Shown: positions 1 to 7,888, counted from the first letter of the stretch. The stretch is DNA of 42,812 bases from Pseudoalteromonas sp. EB27 (GCF_001974875.1 NZ_MTQD01000023.1:1-42812); one strand, 5' to 3'. Program-made: numbers and translations. Notes: generated by a model from the sequence alone, not told the origin.

Positions 1-230
1 GTCATACTCCATTCTTCAAAGGTTACCGTCCACAGTTCTACTTCCGTACAACTGACGTAACGGGTGACGTACAGTTACCAGAAGGCGTAGAAATGGTAAT
101 GCCTGGTGATAACATCAAGATGACAGTTACTCTAATCGCACCAATCGCGATGGATGAAGGTCTTCGTTTTGCTATCCGTGAAGGTGGTCGTACTGTAGGT
201 GCTGGTGTTGTAGCAACTATCGTAGCGTAA
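1..230 (+). CDS. tuf: Elongation factor Tu, C-terminal end (5' truncated by window edge)
   Basis: The first 230 bases read in one frame (codons from base 3) into the last ~75 residues of EF-Tu, the GTPase that delivers aminoacyl-tRNA to the ribosome. Visible blocks are HTPFFKGYRPQFYFRTTDVTG, GDNIKMTV, and the terminal REGGRTVGAGVVATI, all typical of beta-barrel domain 3. The stop is TAA at 228-230 and a good terminator follows. Codon use is strongly biased (CGT, GGT, GTA), as expected for a very highly expressed gene. The window does not show whether this is tufA or tufB. Identity is certain; only the end is present. Confidence 0.97.
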   Translation, partial: HTPFFKGYRPQFYFRTTDVTGDVQLPEGVEMVMPGDNIKMTVTLIAPIAMDEGLRFAIREGGRTVGAGVVATIVA

Positions 231-255
231 TTATTAGCCTAGCTAATTGTTACCA

Positions 256-285
256 AAAAGCCCGAGCTTAGTCTCGGGTTTTTTA
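256..285 (+). terminator. Intrinsic terminator of tuf
   Basis: CCCGAG (261-266), a 6-base loop and CTCGGG (273-278) are followed by a run of six T. It lies 30 bases after the tuf stop codon. Confidence 0.9.
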
Positions 286-302
286 ATGTCTAAAATAAAG
301 TG

Positions 303-417
303 TCATATGAAGGTGGCGCTCTTACTTTAGGCGTAGGTGCGTTGTAGTAACGTTCAAAGCGTAATAATTAACGTTAAAGTTAATTATTATAAAAAGCTCA
401 CTTAGGTGGCCTTTTTT
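303..417 (+). pseudogene. Decayed duplicate of the tuf 3' end with its own terminator
   Basis: About 75 bases after the real tuf stop the sequence repeats the end of tuf in degraded form. GAAGGTGG, then ACTTTAGGCGTAGGTG, GTTGTAG and AGCGTAAT line up in order with GAAGGTGG, ACTGTAGGTGCTGGTG, GTTGTAG and AGCGTAAT of the intact gene, with small insertions that break the frame. It is followed by a terminator-like hairpin (AAAAAG...CTTTTTT, 391-417), again as after tuf. I read it as a remnant of a second tuf copy or a partial tandem duplication. No open frame remains. Confidence 0.6.
363..388. repeat. Perfect inverted repeat, 10-bp arms
   Basis: AATAATTAAC (363-372) and GTTAATTATT (379-388) are perfect reverse complements around a 6-base loop, inside the tuf relic. 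It has no matching counterpart after the intact tuf gene. Confidence 0.6.
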
Positions 418-531
418 AATGCCTATAGAAAAGTGATTAGCTTTGAGTTATAACTTTCTTGTCGTAGCTTGGGTTGAGTTTTACGAATCTCGAGGGAAAC
501 GGTTACTGAAAATAACTGAGCTCTTAAATAT

Positions 532-557
532 AAAAAAGCACGGCTAGGCCGCGCTTA
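532..557 (-). terminator. Terminator of the dipeptidase gene
   Basis: Read on the minus strand: AAGCGCGGC, loop CTA, GCCGTGCTT, then TTTT. The stem is 9 bp with one internal G/T position. It lies about 50 bases past the dipeptidase stop. Confidence 0.8.
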
Positions 558-609
558 TATTGAGTTAGCTTTTGGTATTTTAGCCAATTACTAATATATG
601 ATAAAAGCT

Positions 610-1806
610 TTAATGCTTTTTAGCATATTCTTCAGCTTGTTTTAAAACTCTCAATAAATTACCGCTTAAAATCTTTTTAATATCTTTGTCGCTGTAATCT
701 CTGTCCATTAAACCTTGAACAAGATTAGGGTAGCTAGATACATCTTTTAAGCCGATAGGTAATGAATCACCAACTCCATCATAATCAGAGCCAATACCTA
801 CATAATCAATACCAATTAGCTCAACTACGTGATCAATATGATCAAGCACCTGTTCAAGGCTTGCAAATGGGTATGGATTTTTAGCACGGTACGCAGCATC
901 AAAATCGTTGCTTAACTTAGTGCCTTCTTTTTTAGCAGACTCTTTTGTGCTTTTTAATTGCTTGCCCCAACTGCCTGCTTTAGCAGTAACAAAGCTTGAG
1001 CCAAAGTTGATTTGAATAACGCCGCCATTTTCTTTAAGTGCCAATAGCATATCGTCATTCATATTACGCTCAAAGCCTGGTGTGTATTTACGAAGTGATG
1101 AATGTGAGGCAATTACCGGCGTTTTAGATAGATCCATAACCTGATAAAACGCATCATCAGAGATGTGTGATACATCGATTAACATACCAATATTATTCAT
1201 TTCAGTGACAAGCTTTTTACCAAATGGGCTTAAGCCTTTCCATTTACGGCGTATATCGTAAGACGAGTCCGAAATATGGTTGCTTTGCGAGTGCGCTAGC
1301 GTGATGTAGCGAATGCCACGCTCGTAAAAATGCTGAAGATTCTTCATATCCCCTTCGATTGGAGAGCCATTTTCCATACCCATTGCGATAGAGAGCTTAC
1401 CTTGTTTAAATTGCTCCTCTATATCACTGCTTGAGCTAGCAATAGCAAACTTATCGGGCGCGCGCTGGGCTATGGCTTCCATACTATCAATCATTTGATT
1501 GGCTAGCTGATAGCTTTTACCTTTACCTTCAAACTCCAAATGCGCAGGAATATAAATCGACATAAACGGTGCGTTTAAACCGCCTTTTACAGCGCGAGGG
1601 TAGTCGAAATCGCCATCAGTTGTCGCTTTAGTTACATCAACCCAGTTTTTATGAATTCGGTAAGGTACGTCGATATGGGTATCAATTAAAATAGTGTCTT
1701 TAGCGAGCTTAATTGCCTTTTCAGATGCTGTTATTGTTTGTTCTGCTTGGGCTTGGCTAGTTAATGCTAGTGATATGGCTACCACTAGAGTGCTGAGTTT
1801 TATCAT
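610..1806 (-). CDS. Secreted membrane-dipeptidase family protein (peptidase M19)
   Basis: A zinc dipeptidase of the renal/membrane dipeptidase family, likely hydrolysing dipeptides, possibly D-amino-acid-containing, in the periplasm. The chosen start is the ATG at 1806 (MIKLSTL...), which gives a clean Sec signal peptide ending near SQAQA and has AGAG upstream; an in-frame start nine codons earlier (1833) lacks a recognisable ribosome site. Visible metal and active-site blocks occur in the family order: DTHID near the N terminus, MGMENGSPIEG, TLAHSQSN, DVSHIS, ASHSSLR and GIGSDYDGVG near the C terminus. Length of ~398 residues fits the family. It is followed by its own terminator and is separated from yheU by 64 bases. 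Substrate is not predictable from sequence. Confidence 0.9.
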   Translation of the reverse strand: MIKLSTLVVAISLALTSQAQAEQTITASEKAIKLAKDTILIDTHIDVPYRIHKNWVDVTKATTDGDFDYPRAVKGGLNAPFMSIYIPAHLEFEGKGKSYQLANQMIDSMEAIAQRAPDKFAIASSSSDIEEQFKQGKLSIAMGMENGSPIEGDMKNLQHFYERGIRYITLAHSQSNHISDSSYDIRRKWKGLSPFGKKLVTEMNNIGMLIDVSHISDDAFYQVMDLSKTPVIASHSSLRKYTPGFERNMNDDMLLALKENGGVIQINFGSSFVTAKAGSWGKQLKSTKESAKKEGTKLSNDFDAAYRAKNPYPFASLEQVLDHIDHVVELIGIDYVGIGSDYDGVGDSLPIGLKDVSSYPNLVQGLMDRDYSDKDIKKILSGNLLRVLKQAEEYAKKH

Positions 1807-1870
1807 GTTTTGGCTCTTTGGGTAAAAAGCCATTGTGTACGTTCAACTCAAAAGTTACAAGTACTACGCC

Positions 1871-2125
1871 TTAATCAAACGACTGTGCTTGATGCTCTTC
1901 ACTTTGCAGCGCTTTAAATTCGCCCTTCGAAATAATAGTTACAGACTCATGAAGCTCTGAAAAAAACACCATGGCTTCGCCATTTTTAAGCTGTAGCTTA
2001 ACTTGGTTAACTTTAGATTCGATGCTTGCTTCTACTTCGCCATAATCGGTGCCTTCACGTAAAACATAGCTTTCTATTAGGTTGTAAAGGGTGTCTTTAT
2101 CGAGTTGTTCAAAAGGAATAATCAT
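1871..2125 (-). CDS. yheU: YheU family protein (UPF0270)
   Basis: A small protein of the YheU/UPF0270 family, function unknown, 84 residues from the ATG at 2125. The start MIIPFEQLDKDTLYNLIESY and the block LREGTDYGE are the family signature. The longer open frame upstream adds 23 residues that do not belong to the family. Its ATG overlaps the TGA of yheT by four bases (ATGA), so the two genes are translationally coupled, the same pairing as in enterobacteria. The C terminus is polar (HQAQSFD). Confidence 0.9.
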   Translation of the reverse strand: MIIPFEQLDKDTLYNLIESYVLREGTDYGEVEASIESKVNQVKLQLKNGEAMVFFSELHESVTIISKGEFKALQSEEHQAQSFD

Positions 2126-3114
2126 AATTGCTCTTTGTTTGCATTGCCTAAAACATGTTGCCCAAAATAGCATGGCACGGCTTTCTCTAACCAAAATATA
2201 GGCTTAAATGGGTTTTTACCGCTAATAAAACCAACGTGTCCGCCCTTGTCAGAGATGCGCAGCGTAACATGCTCACTTACATCTTGCCTACTCGGTACGG
2301 CTTTAATTGAGAGCATCGGGTCGTCTTTGGCATGAATAATAAGTGTGGGTATAGCGATATCTTTTAAGTACGGCATAGCACTGGCTTTACGATAGTAATC
2401 GTGGGCATTTTCAAAGCCATGTAACGGTGCTGTAAGTTGGTTATCGAACTCTAATAAATCATCAATATTCATTAATTGATCGGTAGTTATAGGAATTTGC
2501 TGCTTAATTTGCGGTAATTTACGTTGCATCGACTTTTTCATGCGATCGAGCAAATACTTTTGATAAATTTTACCTAAGCTTTTACGAATAACATCACTTG
2601 ATGATGATAAGTCATAAGGCGCCGATACCACTGCAGCTGCATTGAGTGGGCAGTTTGTATTCTCTTCGCCTAAGTACTTAGCAAGCACATTACCACCAAG
2701 CGAAAAGCCCACGGCAACCATCGCTCTATCTGGGTATTGTTGCTTAAGATGATTTATAAAAAAGGCTAAATCGGCGGTGTCACCACTGTGATAAGCACGT
2801 GGAAGGCGGTTTACTTCAGTTGAGCAGTTTCTAAAGTGCATAAGCACAACTGCATAACCTTGTTTTTTTAACGCCTTCATCATGCCTTTGGCATAAAAGC
2901 TATTTATATTGCCTTCAAGGCCATGCAAAACAACGGCAAGTGGTGCGGTTTCGTTATGTGGAAGTGACCATGCGAGCTCAATAAAGTCACCATCAGGTGT
3001 ATCAAGTTGCTCAAGTTCGTAGCGAGTGTGGTGAAATGGGCGGAAAAAACGCGGCATTATGGTTTGAACGTGACGATTGGTCATCCACCATGCTGGTTTG
3101 AACTGAGAGATCAT
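2122..3114 (-). CDS. yheT: Alpha/beta hydrolase YheT
   Basis: A hydrolase of the YheT/AB-hydrolase 4 family; the physiological substrate is not established. The start MISQFKPAWWMTNRHVQTI matches the family opening; a GTG five codons upstream (3129) is possible but unsupported by a ribosome site. The N-terminal oxyanion region is LHGLEGNINS, the nucleophile elbow is GFSLGGN, the likely acid is in HAKDDPML and the catalytic histidine in GGHVGF, in canonical order. About 330 residues. It forms a two-gene unit with yheU. Confidence 0.92.
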   Translation of the reverse strand: MISQFKPAWWMTNRHVQTIMPRFFRPFHHTRYELEQLDTPDGDFIELAWSLPHNETAPLAVVLHGLEGNINSFYAKGMMKALKKQGYAVVLMHFRNCSTEVNRLPRAYHSGDTADLAFFINHLKQQYPDRAMVAVGFSLGGNVLAKYLGEENTNCPLNAAAVVSAPYDLSSSSDVIRKSLGKIYQKYLLDRMKKSMQRKLPQIKQQIPITTDQLMNIDDLLEFDNQLTAPLHGFENAHDYYRKASAMPYLKDIAIPTLIIHAKDDPMLSIKAVPSRQDVSEHVTLRISDKGGHVGFISGKNPFKPIFWLEKAVPCYFGQHVLGNANKEQL

Positions 3115-3174
3115 GTTTGTACTACGCACTTTGTATTAAACGAAAAGCTAGTGTACCAAATTTTTCGCTTCAGA

Positions 3175-3216
3175 AAATAAAAAGCGCCTAACTAGTAAAC
3201 TAATAAGGCGCTTTAG
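3175..3216 (-). terminator. Terminator of the small membrane protein gene
   Basis: AAAGCGCCT (3181-3189) and AGGCGCTTT (3206-3214) form a 9-bp stem. On the minus strand it is followed by TTATTTT, just after the stop codon at 3227. Confidence 0.75.
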
Positions 3217-3226
3217 TGCGTCGTGC

Positions 3227-3373
3227 TTAATTTTGTTCGGGAATTTCTGCATCATGTATTTTTTTCAAAAAGAAAAAAGCAAAAAAGATACACAAAGAAA
3301 CAACGATGGTTAAAAACCCAAAAGACATAAATAAAACTGGATCTGTAAAAAAGTCTCTAAAAAATACGTTCAT
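3227..3373 (-). CDS. 48-residue single-pass membrane protein (DUF3149-like)
   Basis: An open frame of 48 codons that usual length cut-offs miss. The N terminus MNVFFRDFFTDPVLFMSFG is followed by one long hydrophobic segment (about residues 13-36), then KKIHDAEIPEQN. A strong ribosome site (AGGGGAA) lies 6 bases before the ATG, a terminator follows the stop, and a promoter with two FNR-type boxes lies upstream (see separate entries). The layout, 'F-x-DP-x-x-L-M' then one helix and a short charged tail, resembles the DUF3149 family of short proteins. That assignment is from memory and tentative. The protein could be an accessory subunit of a respiratory complex, but nothing in the sequence proves it. 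Confidence 0.8.
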   Translation of the reverse strand: MNVFFRDFFTDPVLFMSFGFLTIVVSLCIFFAFFFLKKIHDAEIPEQN

Positions 3374-3396
3374 GAGTTGTTCCCCTCGTTGTTGAT

Positions 3397-3444
3397 GGGT
3401 TAATCATAGGCGGTGTTTGCAGGTCGCAACGTGATCGAGATCAA
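3397..3444 (-). promoter_or_regulatory. FNR/CRP-family box with class II promoter
   Basis: Minus strand TTGATCTCGATCAC (3431-3444) matches TTGAT-N4-ATCAA at 9 of 10 positions. TATGAT follows at 3403-3408, placing the box centre about 41.5 bases before a start site near 3396, the classic class II geometry. The 23-base leader carries the strong ribosome site of the 48-codon gene. Confidence 0.65.
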
Positions 3445-3480
3445 GTTATTTACATAAGCAGATGTAGGAGCGAAGCTAAG

Positions 3481-3494
3481 TTGATTTAGATCAT
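3481..3494. promoter_or_regulatory. Second FNR-type box
   Basis: TTGATTTAGATCAT matches TTGAT-N4-ATCAA at 9 of 10 positions. Its centre is 50 bp from the first box, about -91.5 relative to the inferred start. Tandem FNR sites at similar positions are known at E. coli yfiD. Confidence 0.55.
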
Positions 3495-3582
3495 GCTTTA
3501 AGGGCTACTAAGTTATTACCACTGAGAGCTAAGAGAGTTTTTTGCTTGAAATAGTGAGCTGATCTTAATTCATTTTTTTCAC

Positions 3583-3985
3583 TTTATCTAAAAGCGTAGC
3601 GCTTTAAACTTTTTTGAGTAAGCCACTTAAAGATTTTTTTGCACAAAGAGAAAAGAATGAGAAGTAAATGAGGGTAGAGCAACAAACTGCTCAATATTTA
3701 TATCTAAGTAATCTAGTTTGTTTTCCTCTAAAAGCGAAGCGCCTCTTAACCTCTTTGTGAGTAAATTACTTAAAGGTCTTTGCGCAAAAAGAAGAAAAAG
3801 AGAAGAAGATTAGGACAGGGTAATAAACTCCTCAGCTAAACAAACCGCTCAATATTTATATCTAAGTAATTTAGTTTATTTTCCTCTAAAAGCGAAGCGC
3901 ATCTTAAGCTCTTTGTGAATAAATCACTTAAAGGTTTTTTGCACAAAGAAAAGAGAATGAGCAGTGGAAGAGGGCACAAAAAGTA
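3583..3985. repeat. Three imperfect tandem copies of a ~140-158 bp intergenic repeat
   Basis: The marker CTAAAAGCG(A/T)AGCGC occurs at 3588, 3728 and 3886. In each copy it is followed by a TGAGTAA/TGAATAA-type stretch, ACTTAAAG, a T-rich run, a GC(A/G)CAAA-type block and a purine-rich AAGAGAA block. Copies 1 and 2 also share GCTCAATATTTATATCTAAG before the next copy starts. Copy 3 is cut short by the stop of the next gene at 3991. CTTTGTG and CACAAAG inside copy 3 can pair. No open frame was recognised in it. Confidence 0.75.
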
Positions 3986-3990
3986 GCAGC

Positions 3991-4413
3991 CTAAGTGGCT
4001 TTCACATATAGCTCAATATTGTTTGGCTCTGTATGTTTGACTAATTCAAACTCATTTACTGCTTCAATCAACATATGTTGCTGTTGTTTTTCAAGCTTCA
4101 GCTCAGCGCTTAGCAACTCTTCGCGTATTGTGGCGTAATTACTTATTGTATTCTGATTAGCTTTTAAATAGCTGCGTGCGGCGCGCAGAGGCTGTAATGC
4201 GTGAGTATCAAACTCACTAGTTACATTTATTAACTCATTTAACTGTTGGGCATTAACACTTAAATTTAATGAATCTAAATAAAGCAGTAATAAGCATAAA
4301 TTAACATTTTTTCCTTGCTGGTTTTGTAGTGCCAGCAAGGTTTTTTGTTGCTCAGGCTTTGCGTACAAGGTGTACGCAAACTGCCAAAAATGGTCGCTAT
4401 TGAGCAAGTTCAT
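3991..4413 (-). CDS. DUF2390 / TIGR02444 family protein
   Basis: A 140-residue cytoplasmic protein of unknown function. The likely start is MNLLNSDHFWQFAYTLYAKPEQQ at 4413, which matches how this family opens; a start 12 codons earlier would run further into yheS. The body is mostly helical, with LLLLYLD, an ARSYLKANQ block and a Glu/Lys/Gln-rich helix (LSAELKLEKQQQ). It overlaps the end of yheS by 17 bases on the same strand, so the two are co-transcribed, a pairing also seen in other gammaproteobacteria. The coding strand runs straight into repeat copy 3 without a clear terminator. Confidence 0.75.
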   Translation of the reverse strand: MNLLNSDHFWQFAYTLYAKPEQQKTLLALQNQQGKNVNLCLLLLYLDSLNLSVNAQQLNELINVTSEFDTHALQPLRAARSYLKANQNTISNYATIREELLSAELKLEKQQQHMLIEAVNEFELVKHTEPNNIELYVKAT

Positions 4414-6319
4414 TGGCGAATGCCTGCTCTTTTTCTTCCATTTCTTCAAGTGCCATTAGTAGCTCTTCTTCAATGTCGTTAAGTTTAGGCGTAAGCGTTG
4501 CTTGCTTAGCTAATAACTCTTTAAGCTTGGCTTTGTTGTCATCGTTGTAGAGTTCGTTGTCGCCAAGGGCTACTTCAACTTCGCTAAGCTCTGCAGTAAA
4601 TTTATCGAGTTGCTTTTCCAGCTTTTCAATTTGCTTTTTAAGTGGCTGAGTGGCTTTTCTAAATTCCGCCTCTAAGCGCTTTTGCTCCTTACGGTTAACA
4701 CCTGGGTTTACTTTAGGCTCGTCGTTTTGCTGCGCTTTAACCGCTTCTTTATTGGCATTCAGTAACCACTGATAATACGCATCTAAGTCGTAACCAAATT
4801 GCGTTACTTTGCCATCATCTACTAAGTAAAACTCGTCGGCAGTGTTTTTAAGCATATGGCGATCATGCGATACGGTAACCATAGCGCCTTCAAAGCCTTG
4901 TAGTGCCATAACCAGTGCATGGCGCATTTCTAAATCAAGGTGGTTAGTTGGCTCATCGAGTAGTAATAAGTTTGGTTTTTGATATACCAACATAGCAAGT
5001 ACTAAACGTGCTTTTTCGCCGCCCGAAAATGGGGCTACAGGCTCAAGGGCTTTATCGCCAATAAAGGCAAAACCACCTAAAAAGTCTCGTAGTGATTGCT
5101 CAGTGGCTTTTGGGTCTAGTCGTTGTATGTGCGTTATTGCACTGGCTTTTAAATCAAGAGATTCCAGCTGATGCTGCGCAAAGTAACCAATATTTAATCC
5201 GTGATGCTGAATAACTTCGCCCGCTTGCGGCTCTAAATCACCAGAAAGCAGTTTAATTAATGTTGATTTACCCGCGCCATTTCGACCAAGTAAAGCAATT
5301 CGGCTACCTGGTACAAGGTTTAGCTCTATATTATTTAAAATAGTGACGTCACCATAACCCGCTTTGGCTTTATCTATTGTCATTAGTGGGTTTGGTAATG
5401 CTTTTGGCTCTGCAAACTCAAAGTTAAATGGCGAGTCGGCATGTGCTGGCGCTAGTTTTTCCATGCGTTCCAGTGCTTTTACACGGCTTTGTGCTTGTTT
5501 AGCTTTACTGGCTTTTGCTTTAAAACGCGTTATAAACTGCTCAAGGTGCGCAATTTGATCTTGTTGCTTATCAAACATTGCTTGTTGTTGTAGTAAGCGC
5601 TCAGCTTTTTGGCGTTCAAACTGCGAGTAGTTACCTTTGTACACGTTGATAAGTTGCTTATCTACATGCCAAATTTGATCAACCACCGCATCTAAAAACT
5701 CACGGTCATGCGATATAAGTACAAGGGTGCCAGTGTAAGCACGTAAAAAACGCTCAAGCCAATAAACAGCATCTAAATCAAGGTGGTTTGTTGGCTCATC
5801 GAGTAATAGTAAATCGGCGTCGCGTATCAATGCTTGGGCAAGGTTTAAACGCATGCGCCAACCACCCGAAAAAGAGCTTACAGGGTTTTCTATAAGGTTA
5901 TTGGCAAAGCCTAAGCCGTGTAATAGCTCACCGGCGGTTGATTCAATGCTGTAGCCTTTAATGTTTTCAAGCTGAATATGTACTTTGGCTTGTGTGTCGC
6001 CATCGTTGTTTTGCTCGGCCTCACGCAGTGCTATACGCATTGCGTAGTATTCTGGGTGGCCTTGAAGTACATAATCAATTGCGCTTATTTCAAGGGCGGG
6101 GGTTTCTTGTTTTACTGAGGCAATAGACCAATCTTTGGGAATACTGCAATTACCAGCATCGAGTTGCAATTCAGATTTTAGTAAACCAAATAACGTTGAT
6201 TTTCCACAGCCATTAGCGCCAACAAGGCCTACTTTATGTTCTGGAAATAACGTAGCTGATGCATTTTTTAATAAGGCTTTACCGCCACGAAGTAGTTCTA
6301 TTTCTGAAATTTGGATCAT
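4397..6319 (-). CDS. yheS: ABC-F family ATPase YheS
   Basis: A soluble two-cassette ABC-F ATPase of the ribosome-associated kind, 640 residues like E. coli YheS (~637). First cassette: Walker A GANGCGKST, signature FSGGWRMRL, Walker B LLLLDEPTNHLD. A charged linker with many Lys/Gln follows (FITRFKAKASKAKQAQSRVKAL). Second cassette: GRNGAGKST, FSGGEKARL, LLLLDEPTNHLD. The C-terminal ~100 residues are an acidic/basic coiled coil (KQIEKLEKQLDKFTAEL). There are no membrane segments. The start MIQISEIELLRGGKALL aligns with E. coli YheS. It is divergent from yheV, with 132 bases between starts. Confidence 0.96.
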   Translation of the reverse strand: MIQISEIELLRGGKALLKNASATLFPEHKVGLVGANGCGKSTLFGLLKSELQLDAGNCSIPKDWSIASVKQETPALEISAIDYVLQGHPEYYAMRIALREAEQNNDGDTQAKVHIQLENIKGYSIESTAGELLHGLGFANNLIENPVSSFSGGWRMRLNLAQALIRDADLLLLDEPTNHLDLDAVYWLERFLRAYTGTLVLISHDREFLDAVVDQIWHVDKQLINVYKGNYSQFERQKAERLLQQQAMFDKQQDQIAHLEQFITRFKAKASKAKQAQSRVKALERMEKLAPAHADSPFNFEFAEPKALPNPLMTIDKAKAGYGDVTILNNIELNLVPGSRIALLGRNGAGKSTLIKLLSGDLEPQAGEVIQHHGLNIGYFAQHQLESLDLKASAITHIQRLDPKATEQSLRDFLGGFAFIGDKALEPVAPFSGGEKARLVLAMLVYQKPNLLLLDEPTNHLDLEMRHALVMALQGFEGAMVTVSHDRHMLKNTADEFYLVDDGKVTQFGYDLDAYYQWLLNANKEAVKAQQNDEPKVNPGVNRKEQKRLEAEFRKATQPLKKQIEKLEKQLDKFTAELSEVEVALGDNELYNDDNKAKLKELLAKQATLTPKLNDIEEELLMALEEMEEKEQAFANELAQ

Positions 6320-6451
6320 GAATGCGTTACTTTGCTGTGCCCTTGTTAAGTTGGCGCTATCATAACATAGAACTTAATGCTCTTATCAAGCGTATCAACA
6401 AGTGAAGTTATACGATAAAATAGCAGTAGTTCAAACCACAGGAAAAATGTT

Positions 6452-6655
6452 GTGAGACAAAAGAAGCGTTTTATTGCTGGTGCATCGTGCCCTGACTGCA
6501 AAGCCATGGATACTATGATGCTATACAGAGAACATGATGTTGAAAAAGTAGAGTGTGTTGAGTGTGGTCATAAAATGGCGCAACCAGATAACGCTGTTCA
6601 GGCGTCTACTCGCCAATTTGAACAAGTAATTGGTGTATTTAAACCGGGCGACTAA
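6452..6655 (+). CDS. yheV: YheV family zinc-ribbon protein
   Basis: A 67-residue protein of the YheV (DUF2387) family, function unknown. It starts with GTG at 6452, supported by AGGA 8 bases upstream. KKRFIAGASCPDCKAMDTM and VECVECGHKM give two CxxC pairs that should bind one zinc, and the end FEQVIGVFKPG matches the family. It is convergent with slyX, with the terminator inside and just after its last codons. Confidence 0.92.
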   Translation: MRQKKRFIAGASCPDCKAMDTMMLYREHDVEKVECVECGHKMAQPDNAVQASTRQFEQVIGVFKPGD

Positions 6656-6666
6656 CCCGGTTTTTT
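6641..6666 (+). terminator. Terminator of yheV
   Basis: AAACCGGG (6641-6648) and CCCGGTTT (6656-6663) plus further T. The left arm lies in the last yheV codons, so stop and terminator are fused. Confidence 0.88.
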
Positions 6667-6687
6667 ATTGCCTAATTTTTACCGGTT

Positions 6688-6903
6688 TTAGTAATGCGGT
6701 GGAGGCGGCTCAGGTGCTTCAGACATCATAGATGATGATGACTGCGACTCTTTAATTTTTTCTGCTAGCAGCTCAGTTTGGCGTTTCATTTTTGCTAACA
6801 GTTGCTGGTGCACTTTTATTTCATCATTTAAGACTTCAATTGTTTCGTCTTGAAAAGCCACTTTGGCTTCAAGTTCCATTAAGCGATGTTCAATTGTGTT
6901 CAT
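6688..6903 (-). CDS. slyX: SlyX protein
   Basis: A short coiled-coil protein of the SlyX family, 71 residues, function unclear. MNTIEHRLMELEAKVAFQDE is a heptad-rich helix typical of SlyX, followed by a Gln/Lys helix, a serine patch (SQSSSSMM) and the hallmark C terminus PEPPPPHY. GAGAG sits a few bases before the ATG. The gene overlaps the end of the WD40-like lipoprotein gene by 14 bases, so the two form one unit. Confidence 0.95.
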   Translation of the reverse strand: MNTIEHRLMELEAKVAFQDETIEVLNDEIKVHQQLLAKMKRQTELLAEKIKESQSSSSMMSEAPEPPPPHY

Positions 6904-7888
6904 TATTCTCTCGTATAATAAATCGCTCTGCGATACCGCTGGAGCTTTCGGTTAACAACGACTTACCGTTATCTGTAAATGTCACATCTAGCACCACCGC
7001 CGATTTAGGCTTGCTGCCTTCGCGCGGGGTAACCTGCCAAGTTTGAATTTTTTCACCGCTTGGTATTTGCCACAAATCTACGCGTTTATTTGGCGAGCCT
7101 GTTGCAAGCAAAGTGCCTTGTTCGTTAAAACGCACAGCAGTAAAAATTTTCTGACGCGCAATATACTTCAGTTTACTCACAAGATCACCTGTAGTCAGCT
7201 TCCATACATTTGCTTGTGCCATACTATCGGCCGTAAACGCATAGCGACCTTGTGGATCGAGCGTTACTTGGGTAACACGCGTTGGGTGATTAAAACGATG
7301 AATTACTTGCCCTGTACGTGTATCCCAAAAGTAAGCAACATAATCGTTAGAGCCACTCAAAGCAAAGCGTCCGTTAGGTGATAGGTCAACGGTGTTAACT
7401 TTATCTTGATGACCTAAAAACTCAATGCGACGTCCGGTTTCTAGGTTTACAAATACGACAACGCCGTCGCTACGGCCGTATAAAACACTACGGCCTTGAT
7501 TGCTAATAGCAATATCGCGAATACTGGCTTTTTGTATTTTGTAATAACCTTTATTTTTGCCTGTGGCTATATCCCACACAGCAAACGTGGTTTTTTCGGC
7601 GGTAACAGCCACGCTGTTATCAAAAGCAATAGCAACGGCGTATACCAAACTGTCTTGATCTTGCTGCTGAAACCATTGGTATTTTAGTACCTGCTGTTGA
7701 TTATCCCATAGGGCGACCCCATGGTTGATAGAGGAGATCAAACTGTATTTACCATCGTTTGACAGTGTAGATGAAAACGCACCTTGTGCAGCATGTTCGT
7801 AACTTGCTACAGCGTGTTGTTTTTTATCGGTACAGGCGATGGCTAAAAAACAGCTAAATACGATTAAAAAAGTACGAAATATCGACAT
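6890..7888 (-). CDS. WD40-repeat-like lipoprotein
   Basis: A 332-residue exported beta-propeller protein. The N terminus MSIFRTFLIVFSCFLAIAC looks like a lipoprotein signal with Cys19 as lipid site (position -3 is Ala rather than Leu, acceptable but not ideal). Repeated blades are visible: LSNDGKYSLISSINHGVALWDN, AVTAEKTTFAVWD, LSPNGRFALSGSNDYVAYFWD, LDPQGRYAFTADSMAQANVWK and NEQGTLLATGSPNKRVDLWQ, about six or seven in all. WD40 propellers are scaffolds, so a partner-binding role is likely but unknown. It sits between fkpA and slyX, genes that are neighbours in E. coli. Confidence 0.8.
   Translation of the reverse strand: MSIFRTFLIVFSCFLAIACTDKKQHAVASYEHAAQGAFSSTLSNDGKYSLISSINHGVALWDNQQQVLKYQWFQQQDQDSLVYAVAIAFDNSVAVTAEKTTFAVWDIATGKNKGYYKIQKASIRDIAISNQGRSVLYGRSDGVVVFVNLETGRRIEFLGHQDKVNTVDLSPNGRFALSGSNDYVAYFWDTRTGQVIHRFNHPTRVTQVTLDPQGRYAFTADSMAQANVWKLTTGDLVSKLKYIARQKIFTAVRFNEQGTLLATGSPNKRVDLWQIPSGEKIQTWQVTPREGSKPKSAVVLDVTFTDNGKSLLTESSSGIAERFIIRENNEHN

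Noticed and set aside
5364..5558. Plus-strand frames inside yheS and many other genes (for example in leuA, acnA, glnA)
   Set aside because: They are antisense shadows of clearly identified genes, without ribosome sites or recognisable products.
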